From the NCBI GenBank assembly GCA_964515755.1, contig CAZEVK010000004.1, positions 1 through 64,000 on the forward strand: a stretch of 64,000 nt of DNA. Direction: 5' to 3'. Made by a program: the position numbers and the translations under genes. Positions 18,064 through 27,800 of the stretch are shown here, one piece after another. Each line of letters opens with the position of its first letter. The stretch's first letter is position 1. The notes beneath the pieces are model-generated. The model searched no databases and was not told the origin of the DNA. It worked only from the letters and a program-made list of their open reading frames with translations. The DNA comes from JAGVLN01 sp964515755 (lineage in GTDB: Bacteria > Pseudomonadota > Alphaproteobacteria > Rickettsiales > JABSSG01).

Positions 18064-18571
18064 GCATTCTCATTTATAAATTAATAATTAATGAAAATTA
18101 GTATATAGAAAATTATTTTAGCGTCAATTACCTTTTTAAGAATATAATTACATTTACATATTAAGTTGGGGTTAAAGAGCAAAAATATGACTAAATTTTT
18201 TATTACAACTTTGGTTTAATATGGTTTCTAGCAAATGATAAATAATCTTCTTTTTTATTTTTTAGTTTTTTATTAAAAATTAAAATAGCATAAATTCAAA
18301 AATATTAAATCATTTATTGCTATATATTAATTATCAGAGACAAATCAATGACACCGAAAAGGTTCCAAAATTAAAGTATAACTCTTAATTTCTAAACTAC
18401 TCTGTTTCAGTATTAGTATAGGGCTAATTTTAAGCACCTAAAAAGTAATAAGATAATAAGTAGTATTATAAAATTCAACAATCATAATACTTCTTACGTC
18501 AAAGCAGAGTTGGATAAATATATGTGCTAATCTAGCTGTATATATTTTAGTGATTAAAATAGCTATCACAT
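18064..18571. other. Gene-free AT-rich stretch
   Basis: No coding region is supported in these 508 bases. The one motif noted is TTAA-N7-TTAA at 18161-18175, about 100 bases upstream of the orphan gene, which fits a CtrA-type box but is easily met by chance at this AT content. Confidence 0.5.
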
Positions 18572-18648
18572 TGGTGCAACCGGCGGGATTTGAACCTGCG
18601 ACCCCAAGATTAGGAATCTTGTGCTCTATCCAACTGAGCTACAGCTGC
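18572..18648 (-). tRNA. tRNA-Arg (anticodon CCU)
   Basis: Read on the minus strand, the sequence folds as a cloverleaf. The acceptor is GCAGCTG/CGGTTGC with two G-U pairs, then the D-arm GCTC-AGTTGGATA-GAGC, anticodon stem CAAGA/TCTTG around loop TTCCTAA, and T-arm GCAGG-TTCAAAT-CC. The anticodon CCT reads AGG (Arg). Discriminator A73 and the CCA end are encoded (18572-18574). It lies 43 bases downstream of the base where holA ends on the same strand. Confidence 0.95.
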
Positions 18649-18691
18649 ACACTATTATCTATAACTAAATTCAATGATTTTGTCACCAATA

Positions 18692-19702
18692 TTAGAAACT
18701 ATCTTTTTGAATAATTTTATTCAAAACCGTATACTCAAATAAAACCTTATGATCAGTATTTTTAGATTTGCACAGTAACTCTAAATCTGTAAGCACAGTA
18801 ATAATATCTTGTAATTGCATAAGAGAATATCTTTTAAGACAGTTCGTAAATTTTGGAACATATTTAAAAAAAACTTGTGGAGTAATCTTTTGCATTGCTT
18901 GCTCTAATGTCATGCCATTTTTTATAAAACTCTGCACTTTAAGCAATTGCTGAAAACACCTAGCAATTGATCTGATAACAGTAATAATGTTAGTTTTACT
19001 ATCCAACAACTGTCTTAGCCTTAAATCAAAATCCGTACTGTTTCCTAAAGCAACATCAAAACAAAAATCATCAATTGAACAACTACCTGACAAGCTTATT
19101 AATTTTTTTGTCTGTTCAAGAGATACTTTACCTGTCTCTTGAGCAAATAATATTAATTTATCCAACTCAGATAACAGCACTAAACGATCAAAATTAACAT
19201 TTGCTACCAAATAATCTAAAGTCTCTTTATCTATATTAATTTTATGTTGTTTTAACTTACTTTCAACGATTGCTTTAGTTGTTGCATATTCATCGTGATA
19301 ACAAGCAATAACTGCTAAGTTTTTTTCAGTTTCAAAAAATTTTCTGATCGCAGCATTTGAAACTAATTCTGAAGCCTTAAATATTACAAAAACATCATTA
19401 TTTAAATTCAACAATAAATCTTTAAACCATACAGGTAAAACCTTTTCTACTTCATTTATTAAAACAATTTTTTTTTCTTTAGTTAAACTATGAGAATTGA
19501 GTTCGTTATAAAGTAATTCAGGATTTTTTATAATTGAATTATATTGCAAGCTAGTAAAATTAAAGATAGTTTGTTCGCCTGGAATAAGTTTATTAATAAT
19601 ATTATCGACGGTTTGTGACACCACTCCGTAATCATTGCCATATACTAGCACTGACTTGAATTGTTTTATATTAGATTCAAAATTACGATAATTTATTTTC
19701 AT
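18692..19702 (-). CDS. holA: DNA polymerase III delta subunit
   Basis: This clamp-loader subunit opens the beta clamp. The 336 residues have the delta layout: an N-terminal AAA+-like domain starting SVLVYGNDYGVVSQTVDNI without a working Walker A, the middle domain (KQHKINIDKETLDYLVANVNFDRLVLLSELDKL) and a helical C-terminal collar domain. Sequence conservation in this family is low; the call is supported by the domain layout and by its position after lptE and leuS, a conserved alphaproteobacterial order. It overlaps lptE by 20 bases. Confidence 0.9.
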   Translation of the reverse strand: MKINYRNFESNIKQFKSVLVYGNDYGVVSQTVDNIINKLIPGEQTIFNFTSLQYNSIIKNPELLYNELNSHSLTKEKKIVLINEVEKVLPVWFKDLLLNLNNDVFVIFKASELVSNAAIRKFFETEKNLAVIACYHDEYATTKAIVESKLKQHKINIDKETLDYLVANVNFDRLVLLSELDKLILFAQETGKVSLEQTKKLISLSGSCSIDDFCFDVALGNSTDFDLRLRQLLDSKTNIITVIRSIARCFQQLLKVQSFIKNGMTLEQAMQKITPQVFFKYVPKFTNCLKRYSLMQLQDIITVLTDLELLCKSKNTDHKVLFEYTVLNKIIQKDSF

Positions 19703-20204
19703 GCTTTAGCGTTTTTTGATATTTTACTAGAGCTATAATTAAACGTTTTTTTATAGTAGACGCTAATTCTTGCAAAGAATTATCATAAGTTTTCTTTTCA
19801 AGGGCATATGTTGCGTACTCCGAAGATAATTCAGAAAAACTAACAGAAAACCTTATAACTCCTTGATCAATAATTTTTCCTGACAAAATTTCTTTTAAAT
19901 TATAATTTGCGGTAATATTATGTTGCTTAGTTGTAATTGTACTATCCTTTTGTACTAATAAGCTAGAGATAGAATCAGTAACATCAATGGATAAATCAAA
20001 AAGCTTCTCAGTATTCATACCGTTTGGATCTAGCTCATCTTCAAGATAATTACGCAACTTATATGATTGCTCGCTTTTTAAATGAACAATCCTAATCTCT
20101 GATAATGAGCAATTAGATTCAGATTCAAAACTTGTGGAATAGATAGGTTTAAAACCGCAAGCTGCAAGTAAAACCATAATTGCTAAACTAAAATAAAAAC
20201 GCAT
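19683..20204 (-). CDS. lptE: LPS assembly lipoprotein LptE
   Basis: This 173-residue outer-membrane lipoprotein is the plug partner of LptD in lipopolysaccharide export. The signal peptide MRFYFSLAIMVLLAAC ends in the lipobox LAAC (Cys16) and is followed by GFKPIYS, the usual LptE start. The rest is a beta-rich domain (RIVHLKSEQSYKLRNYLEDEL) as in the family. It begins one base after the leuS stop and overlaps holA by 20 bases, so leuS-lptE-holA form one unit. Confidence 0.88.
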   Translation of the reverse strand: MRFYFSLAIMVLLAACGFKPIYSTSFESESNCSLSEIRIVHLKSEQSYKLRNYLEDELDPNGMNTEKLFDLSIDVTDSISSLLVQKDSTITTKQHNITANYNLKEILSGKIIDQGVIRFSVSFSELSSEYATYALEKKTYDNSLQELASTIKKRLIIALVKYQKTLKHENKLS

Positions 20205-20205
20205 A

Positions 20206-22764
20206 TTAAATTACTATATTTATAATTTTATTTGGCACCACAATAAATCGTTTTACTTCCTTGCCACCTATATGCTTAATAATTTCTGGCAGTTTTAAAA
20301 CTTTATTTTTTATTTTATCTTGATCTTCTCCAACGGGTAAAGACAAAGTACTTTTCAGTTTTCCATTAATTTGAATCGCCATTACAATTTCGTCATCTTG
20401 CAACAGATCTATTTGTGGTTGAGGCCATTGATTGAAGGTCAAATATTGACTATTACCTAATAACTGCCATAGCTCTTCACAAACATGCGGTATCATAGGA
20501 TAGAGTAATCTAATAGATGTTTCAACACCTTCCCTTATAACGGTTTTTTCCTCAGATTCAGCATCATTTAGATCAAATATAATATTTAATAACTCTCTAA
20601 CTCTTGCAACAGCTTTATTAAAATGAAACTTATCAATATCTTCAGTAACAAATGCTATAGTTTTGTGAATCTTCTTACGTACCATTAAAAAATTATCAGA
20701 AATTTTATTATTAGTAATAGGTATATTCTTCGTTTCAGCAAGATTTGCAGTAAATCGATATAATTTACTAATAAATTTGAAGGCGCCTTCAATCCCAGAA
20801 TCAGTCCATTCTAAATCTTTATCAGGAGGACTATCGGATAGCATAAATAATCTCGCAGTATCCGCACCATATTCTCTAATAATCTTTTCAGGATCAACAA
20901 CATTTTTCTTGGATTTACTCATCTTTTCAATACGACAAACTATAACTTTTTGTTGATTTTGAGAGCTAATTAATCCTTGTTCTGTTTTGATAACATCATC
21001 TGGCAAAACCCAATTATCATTTTTATCCTTATAACTTACATGAGTGACCATACCCTGAGTTAACAAACTAGAAAATGGTTCATCAAGCTTAAAATAACCA
21101 CATTTAGACATCGCTTTAGTAAAAAATCTTGAATAAAGCAGGTGTAATATAGCATGCTCAATACCGCCGATATACTGATCTACAGGCAACCAATAATCAC
21201 ATGCCTCTCGATCAATTACTTCTTTAGTGTGAGGATTACAAAACCTAGCAAAATACCATGAAGACTCGAAGAACGTATCAAATGTATCAGTTTCTCTAGT
21301 CGCATCAATACCACATTTAGGACATTTTACATACTTCCAAGTTGGATGATGAGCAATTGGGTTGCTTGGTTTATCGAAATTTATATCTTCTGGCAATTTA
21401 ACTGGCAATTGCTCCTCAGGAACTGGCACAATACCACAATGATCACAATAAATAATTGGTATAGGACATCCCCAATAACGTTGTCTTGAAACACCCCAGT
21501 CACGCAAACGATATTGGGTGGTTTTCTTACCAAGATTATTTATTTCTAAATACTCAATAATTTTATCTTTTGCTTCTTTAGCAGATAAACCGGAAAGAAA
21601 ATCTGAGTTAATCACTAAATCACTGCTTTCAACTTTAATTGGCAAAACAGTATTTGGTTGATTGTGCTTTTCTATAACTTGAATAATTGGTAAATTATAT
21701 TTCAGAGCAAATTCATGATCTCTTTCATCATGAGCCGGGCAGCCAAACAATGCCCCAGTACCGTATTCCATTAGTACAAAATTAGCAATATAAACAGGGA
21801 GCGTATGATTATTTAGAAGTGGATGAACCACCTTTAAACCCATATCTATTCCGATTTTCTCAGCTTTTTCAATAGTTTCTTCTGAAATTGCGGTATGATT
21901 ACATTTATCTATAAAATCCTGAATATGCTTATTAGACTTTGCTGCTTTAATAGCTAGTGGATGATCATAAGCAATTGCACAAAAACTTGCACCAAATAAA
22001 GTTTCTGGTAAAGTAGTAAAAATTTCCAAAACATCATTAGAATTTTGAACATCAAATTTTATCTTGCAGCCAGTAGATTTACCAATCCACCGATCCTGCA
22101 TTAATCGAACGTGCTCAGGCCAGCCAGTAAGTAGTTGCAAATCATTTAATAACTCATCTGCAAAGTCAGTGATTTTCAAAAACCACTGCGACAACTTTCT
22201 ACGTTCAACAATCACACCAGATCTCCAACCTTTACCATCAATTACCTGCTCATTAGCAAGTACGGTATTATCCACAGGATCCCAATTTACCAATGATTCT
22301 TTTTTATATGCCAAACCATTTTTTAAAAAATCTAGAAAAATCTTTTGTTCATGTTGATAATATTCAGGCAAGCAAGTAGCAATTTCCTTAGACCAATCAT
22401 AAGCTAGACCAATAGATTTTAATTGCCCTCTCATTGTATCAATGTTAGATAATGTCCATTTTTTAGGAAGAGTTTTTTGCTCAATAGCAGCATTTTCAGC
22501 TGGCAGGCCAAAAGCATCCCAACCCATAGGATGAAGAACATTAAACCCTTGACAAAGCTTAAACCTTGCTACAACATCGCCAATGGTATAATTACGGACA
22601 TGCCCCATATGAATCTTACCTGAAGGATATGGAAACATCTCAAGGACATAGTATTTCTTTTTGTTTGAATCAACTTTTGCTTGGAAACATTTACTTTCCT
22701 GCCAAATGGTTTGCCACTTAGACTCGATATTCTTGCAATTATATTGCAATATGTTTTCAGTCAT
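20206..22764 (-). CDS. leuS: Leucyl-tRNA synthetase
   Basis: This class I synthetase charges tRNA-Leu. The 852 residues include the HIGH motif as HMGH in FPYPSGKIHMGHVRNY, the editing CP1 domain (ETLFGASFCAIAYDHP; GCPAHDERDHEFA with the conserved Asp), a zinc-ribbon-like CDHCGIVPVPEEQLPV...CPKCGID, ESSWYFARF and KMSKSKKNVVDPE. The C-terminal anticodon and leucine-specific domains are complete. The upstream DUF3576 gene lies 11 bases away. Confidence 0.98.
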   Translation of the reverse strand: MTENILQYNCKNIESKWQTIWQESKCFQAKVDSNKKKYYVLEMFPYPSGKIHMGHVRNYTIGDVVARFKLCQGFNVLHPMGWDAFGLPAENAAIEQKTLPKKWTLSNIDTMRGQLKSIGLAYDWSKEIATCLPEYYQHEQKIFLDFLKNGLAYKKESLVNWDPVDNTVLANEQVIDGKGWRSGVIVERRKLSQWFLKITDFADELLNDLQLLTGWPEHVRLMQDRWIGKSTGCKIKFDVQNSNDVLEIFTTLPETLFGASFCAIAYDHPLAIKAAKSNKHIQDFIDKCNHTAISEETIEKAEKIGIDMGLKVVHPLLNNHTLPVYIANFVLMEYGTGALFGCPAHDERDHEFALKYNLPIIQVIEKHNQPNTVLPIKVESSDLVINSDFLSGLSAKEAKDKIIEYLEINNLGKKTTQYRLRDWGVSRQRYWGCPIPIIYCDHCGIVPVPEEQLPVKLPEDINFDKPSNPIAHHPTWKYVKCPKCGIDATRETDTFDTFFESSWYFARFCNPHTKEVIDREACDYWLPVDQYIGGIEHAILHLLYSRFFTKAMSKCGYFKLDEPFSSLLTQGMVTHVSYKDKNDNWVLPDDVIKTEQGLISSQNQQKVIVCRIEKMSKSKKNVVDPEKIIREYGADTARLFMLSDSPPDKDLEWTDSGIEGAFKFISKLYRFTANLAETKNIPITNNKISDNFLMVRKKIHKTIAFVTEDIDKFHFNKAVARVRELLNIIFDLNDAESEEKTVIREGVETSIRLLYPMIPHVCEELWQLLGNSQYLTFNQWPQPQIDLLQDDEIVMAIQINGKLKSTLSLPVGEDQDKIKNKVLKLPEIIKHIGGKEVKRFIVVPNKIINIVI

Positions 22765-22775
22765 AAGTAATTTCT

Positions 22776-23297
22776 CTATCCACCAGCAACTTTTAATTCA
22801 CGTGCATTTGTAAGAATTTTTTCCTCAAGATCAATAGCTACTTTTGGATTGACTTTAACATCATGCCATGAACTATTTCTTGAAACTTGTTTAAATATTG
22901 TAAGTTTTAGAGATTCAACTCGAAGCTCAGTTGAGTTAATAATGACATTTACTTTGTAGCGTTCACCTGGAACACTTGGGTCTTGATACCAATCTGTAAT
23001 TATAATGCCACCATTTGAATCAGCAGATGCAAGTGGCATAAAAGACAATGTGTTTAATGCTGCCTGCCATAAATATGGATTGACATTCATAGAGGCACCT
23101 GCAGATTTATTCTTATTAAAAATTGTTTTGACATTCGGATTACTATCATAAACTTCAATACCACCATCGCCACCAAGCAATGAACCAAAATCTTGATTAC
23201 GACGTTGTGAAGCAGTTTCAGGATAAGAAGACTCTGCAAAGGCAGTGAATTGAAAAAAAATAACGAAAGCTGATAATAAATATTTGACTATTTTCAT
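22776..23297 (-). CDS. DUF3576 domain protein
   Basis: This 173-residue exported protein has the signal peptide MKIVKYLLSAFVIFFQFTAFAES. The start at 23297 is chosen because AAAAGGGA lies about 10 bases before this ATG and the signal peptide begins there; the longer frame from a TTG at 23321 adds an unlikely tail. The region NPYLWQAALNTLSFMPLASADSNGGIIITDWY and ERYKVNVIINSTELR is the DUF3576 core, an alphaproteobacterial periplasmic family of unknown function usually encoded just before leuS, as here. Confidence 0.88.
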   Translation of the reverse strand: MKIVKYLLSAFVIFFQFTAFAESSYPETASQRRNQDFGSLLGGDGGIEVYDSNPNVKTIFNKNKSAGASMNVNPYLWQAALNTLSFMPLASADSNGGIIITDWYQDPSVPGERYKVNVIINSTELRVESLKLTIFKQVSRNSSWHDVKVNPKVAIDLEEKILTNARELKVAGG

Positions 23298-23450
23298 AAA
23301 TTCTAGATCCCTTTTAAACAAAACTATGGCTCAACTTACAATAAATTCTCTTATCTTTCAATAACATTAGTTTATTATTATATTGCAATGCAGCAAAAGG
23401 TATGTTACCATTAAAAGTAAGATAACATTTTAATAAATAGGAGATTACAA

Positions 23451-23897
23451 ATGTATACACAAAATCAAAGCATGTTTGCAGACTTCTTTAGAAACCTAGC
23501 TGATTGGAATATTTTCGATCCATCAAAAATTAATAGCAGCTTTAACGTTGACTCATTAATGCAAAAAAATAAAAAGCATGTTCAAGCTGCTACAAATACT
23601 CACCACTTAGTAATGTCCAACATGCAAGCAATTATACAAAGACAAGCTGAAATATTGCAAGAAAACACAGCACGTTTACTAAATTGCTGCAAAAAACTAT
23701 CAACACTGAGTAAAACTGAGCAAGTAGTTGAAGAACAAACAAATTTTGTTAAAGATATACTATCTACAAACCTTGCTCATACACGTGAATTGATAGAAAT
23801 GACTGCAAAAGCACAAATTGAAATAATGGATCATTTGAGTCATGAAGTGTCCGAAAATATTAATGAATTCGATAATCCAATCAAAACTAATAAATAA
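23451..23897 (+). CDS. Phasin family protein
   Basis: The 148 residues form an almost entirely helical amphipathic protein. It begins FADFFRNLADWNIFDPSKIN and has the phasin-type core NTHHLVMSNMQAIIQRQAEILQENTARL, with a C-terminal helix TRELIEMTAKAQIEIMDHLSHEV. Phasins coat polyhydroxyalkanoate granules, but small phasin-like proteins also occur where no polymer is made. AGGAG stands 7 bases before the ATG. It ends exactly one base before the convergent sco1 stop. No PHA synthase is seen in the window. Confidence 0.8.
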   Translation: MYTQNQSMFADFFRNLADWNIFDPSKINSSFNVDSLMQKNKKHVQAATNTHHLVMSNMQAIIQRQAEILQENTARLLNCCKKLSTLSKTEQVVEEQTNFVKDILSTNLAHTRELIEMTAKAQIEIMDHLSHEVSENINEFDNPIKTNK

Positions 23898-24515
23898 TTA
23901 GTTCTTGATATATCCTAAGATATCGTTTGCCATTTCGGTTGCTGTTATCTTTGAATTGTAATATTTGATTAGCTTGCCATCTTTTCCTATAAAATAAAAG
24001 AAAGAAGAATGGTCGACCATATAGTTCTCATCATCTTTTGATGCGGCTGTAACAGCATAATAAACTCTAAATTTAGCAGCAATATTGTCAATTTCTTCTT
24101 TAGAGCCTGTCAATGGTATTATAGAAGGATTAAAGTGAGTAAAATAATCCTTAAGTTGTTCAGGAGTATCACGTTTTGGATCAATCGTAATAAAAATAGG
24201 CTGTAAATCAGAAGCATCCGCCCCTAGATATTTTATTACTTTGCTCATTTCTAATAAGCTGCTCGGACAAATATCAGGACAAAAGGTAAAGCCAAAATAA
24301 ACTAATAAATATTTACCCCTAAAATCCTCAGATTTAACTAAATTTCCATTCATATCATGTAAAGCGAAATCTCCTCCCATGTCATTAGAAGCACTAATCA
24401 TTCCACTAAGACCTGCTTTAGGCTTCTCTGGTACTTCTACATTAATCATAATTCCAAGCGATATCATTGCGATAATTACACTTAAAATAGTGATAAATTT
24501 AGTAGTTTTTGACAT
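23898..24515 (-). CDS. SCO1/SenC copper chaperone
   Basis: This 205-residue membrane-anchored thioredoxin-fold protein assists the CuA centre of cytochrome c oxidase. It has an N-terminal anchor (residues 7-25), copper ligands Cys79 and Cys83 in YFGFTFCPDICPSS, and His169 in YMVDHSSFFYFIG. FITIDPKRDTPEQLKDY is also typical. A TTAA-N7-TTAA box stands at 24537-24551, 22 bases before the start. It converges with the phasin gene with no gap. Confidence 0.93.
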   Translation of the reverse strand: MSKTTKFITILSVIIAMISLGIMINVEVPEKPKAGLSGMISASNDMGGDFALHDMNGNLVKSEDFRGKYLLVYFGFTFCPDICPSSLLEMSKVIKYLGADASDLQPIFITIDPKRDTPEQLKDYFTHFNPSIIPLTGSKEEIDNIAAKFRVYYAVTAASKDDENYMVDHSSFFYFIGKDGKLIKYYNSKITATEMANDILGYIKN

Positions 24516-24820
24516 AAATAGCCCTTTATTCGAAGTTTAACTTTTTGTTAATGATCTTATGAGCAATTTAAGGCTATAAATAATATTAGTCCAGTAAAAA
24601 AATACCATCAATAATTATGTGCTGCTATATGCAAATGTTCATTATCTGCTTTTCGACCATATATTTTCTTGATTATTATACTGACTTGAAAGTGGTTACA
24701 GAAGGATCAGAATAACCCTCAGTAAAAAACTTTTCTAAATTTATTGGGTTTTACAAAAATATAAAAAAGCAAAAAGAAGGAGGCAGATGAATCTCTGCCC
24801 CCAATTTATTTTGCTATTAA
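24516..24820. other. Intergenic region between sco1 and the 1280-residue gene
   Basis: I see no gene in these 305 bases. They hold the terminator of the large gene (24763-24802) and, at the sco1 end, a TTAA-CTTTTTG-TTAA sequence (24537-24551) of CtrA-box form, unproven. Confidence 0.5.
24763..24802 (-). terminator. Intrinsic terminator of the 1280-residue gene
   Basis: On the minus strand a GGCAGA/TCTGCC stem with a 6-base loop (24782-24799), extended by outer G-C pairs past one mismatch, is followed by TTCTTTTTGCTTTTTT. It lies 18 bases after the stop of the large gene. Confidence 0.8.
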
Positions 24821-27800
24821 TTATTGGCTTACACCATGACCACCATGACCACTAGGTTTTTTAGGAGTAGCATCAGGCTTTGGACCAACTAACATTGTTC
24901 CACCAGGTATCAATCTTACTAATGATGCTGCTGAAGCTATGCCTTTTCTTACAGTAGATTGTTCAGTACTCGCACTCGAATCTCTTGCTTGGACTAAAGC
25001 TCTAGCTTGCGCTTCTATTTCTGCTTTTCTAATAGCAGCTTTATTTTCTTCTTTAGCCTTTTGTTGTTCCGAAACTTCGACTATAGCTGGCTTAGGCCTT
25101 CCTATAATCCCGCTCAAATGAGCTCCTTTCAAGTCTTTAAAAATTTGATCGGTTAAAATACTATATTCACTTTCTATATAGCCTTTTAAATCGTCATTAC
25201 CAACCTTGCAGCCATCAATCTCTTCCTTAGTAATCTTTTGCCTATGTATAAACTCAGAAGTTAATACTTTTAACTCATCTGGTTTTATATCTTTATGATT
25301 GTGAAGGAATCTTAATAGTTGCTCTGCTTTTCCTCTAGCTACCAGAGTAGGACCTTCAACAATAACAGGCTTATCAGCTACTCCTTCAACAACTATTGCT
25401 TTTCCATTAATCAAAGCAGTCATAATCTCTCCCGCCTTATGATCAAGACGCTCCACATTATCGTTTATCCCAAATACACCTGCTTTTTTCATAGCATTTA
25501 TATTTTCTGCAACAGCTTTTATATCATGCCCTTCTTTGATATAACCTGAGCATGCTTTAAGCTCTTTTTCCCGTTCCTCTATAATATCAATCATTGCTGG
25601 ATCAACTAAATTATAATCTTTCAGGAGTTTTGATAATGGCATAAATTCATCACCACCTTCAAATCTACTATAAAATAAAACTTCTGCATATTTTGGGTCA
25701 TTAGTTAGCTTACGGCAATAAGCTTGATCATCCTTGGTTTTACTATGATTTACAATATATTCCAAAAATGCTCTTGCAGAATTAAGTGTAGGCAAAATCT
25801 CTTCAGCTGATTTTGCGCTTTTCGACGAGACTGAACTGACATATTCAGCGCCATTTGATTTAGTAACAATAGCAGGCTGTGGAGCCTCTTTATACTTTTT
25901 AACAAAATCAAAAGCATCTTTCTTTTGACTTTCTTCCCAAGCAGCAATTTTATCACGGTATGATTTAACTGATTCAGTAGCTTTAGTAGATAGTTGATCA
26001 AGACTATCATTATCAACAATTAGCTTATGAGTTAGTTGTTGACCTTCTTTCTTAGGCGGTATCTCTTCTGTTTTAATAGATGATTTAGCAATACCCTTTA
26101 ATTCTTTAATTAAGTCTTGAGTATAAATACCTGAACTCTCATCATACACCTTTAAAGCAGCGTCTATAGCTTTTTCCAATGATTTTTTGACTTCTTTCTT
26201 ACCAGGTATATCAGCAGCATCAGCCATAGCATGGTCTAAAACAGTTTTTCTAACTTCAGAGCGTGTTATACCCATATCTTGTATACTATAGTCTCCAAGA
26301 ACAACTGCTGCTTTCTTGGTTACCACATCTTTACAAAAATCTTCTAAAGATTGAGAAGCTTGAGTATCAGGTTTCATATAGCCAGGAACAACTTTAGCAG
26401 ATAATGCTGAATCCTTCACTGTTTTTGCAGTAATTTCACCGGTAACACCATCTCTTCCTTTCTTTGCAAGCTCTTCCATGCCTGGTTGTAAGCCTTTAAT
26501 AATATCAACTAGAAATATTTTTTTACCTTCTACACGAGCCTTCTCTAACTCTATAGTAACTTGTTTCACAAGTGCAGCACGTACATCTTTATCTATTGCA
26601 ATAATAGGCAAAGTTCTACCATCAACAAGTAACCCTGATTTTGATGGAGAACGTTTATCTCGATTAAACATTGCTACAGCTTCAATTACTGCAGTCTGTG
26701 CATCACGGTGCGAAGAATAAACTCTAGGCGGAGTTATACCTGTTTCAACAGTCTTTTTTACTTCACCTAGTACATTTTCAAAAGCTGCTGCACTTGGTGT
26801 AAATAAGGAAGGTAATTCTGGCCAAGAAGCAAATAGTTTTCTAAACTTTTGAACACATTTTCTAAAAAATTCTTTCCATGTTCCTTGAGTCCTATCTCCT
26901 TTTAGCTCAAAATGAGCTAATGTAAATGTTTTATTAGCCCTACCTCTTTGCATAAAGTTATCGCACAAAGACTTACAAAAGGTCACTTGATCTAATTCTG
27001 GACTTTCATATAAATATCGAACTAAACGTTCTCTAACCCTTGGATGTAGGCTAAACTTAGGTTGCAACCTGTTTTCCCTCATCTCTGTTGTTACCATTAA
27101 GTCAACCGCTTTTGATGCTTGAGTAAATCTCTCAGCTCTATCAGCAATTTGCTTACTTGTGTCAACTTTAAGCTTATCTGCAGCAGGAAAAGTATTTTTA
27201 TCATCTGGATCAAATGCTGTAAATTTTTCCAATGCGCCTTTTGCAAGAGTACCAGCCTCCATTTTCTTTCCTTCTTCAAGCCACTTTACCACACCCCAAT
27301 CCGAGGTTATTCCAAGTTTTTTTGATACTTTTTCTACAGTTTTTACAGCTCTTCTATTAGTTTCCTCCCTCAAAGCTACCCAACTATCAGCAATTTGGTC
27401 AAATAAACCTTTTGAAACAGTTTCTAACGTAGTTCTTCTAGCCAAAAGCTTTTCAGAAATTGCCGCTCTTAATAAATCTTGGCCAACTGGATGTGCAAGC
27501 CTTGCAGATAAATCATTAATAGTCATTTTACTACCATCTGCACGAGCTTTGGTTGAAATATAACTGTTCATAAATTCTCTTACTAACTCGCTTTTAAGCT
27601 TTTTAGCAAAAGAATCAGAAACGTCTTGCGACATTTTAGATTTCAAATATTCAGCTGCTTCTTTTAAATAAGGATCTTCCGAAATTTTTGCTAAATCTTT
27701 AATAGATTTACTAACAGCTTCTTCAACAACAAATGTAACACTAGCTTTTGCTATTTCTTTGCGACCAAAAATATATTTTTCCTTATCTTTATCCAATTCA

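Noticed and set aside
27159..27563. 134-codon plus-strand frame inside the 1280-residue gene, and others like it (42079-42732, 50535-50945, 51048-51443)
   Set aside because: They are antisense shadows of long genes with clear family matches or coherent composition, and they show no ribosome site or family features.
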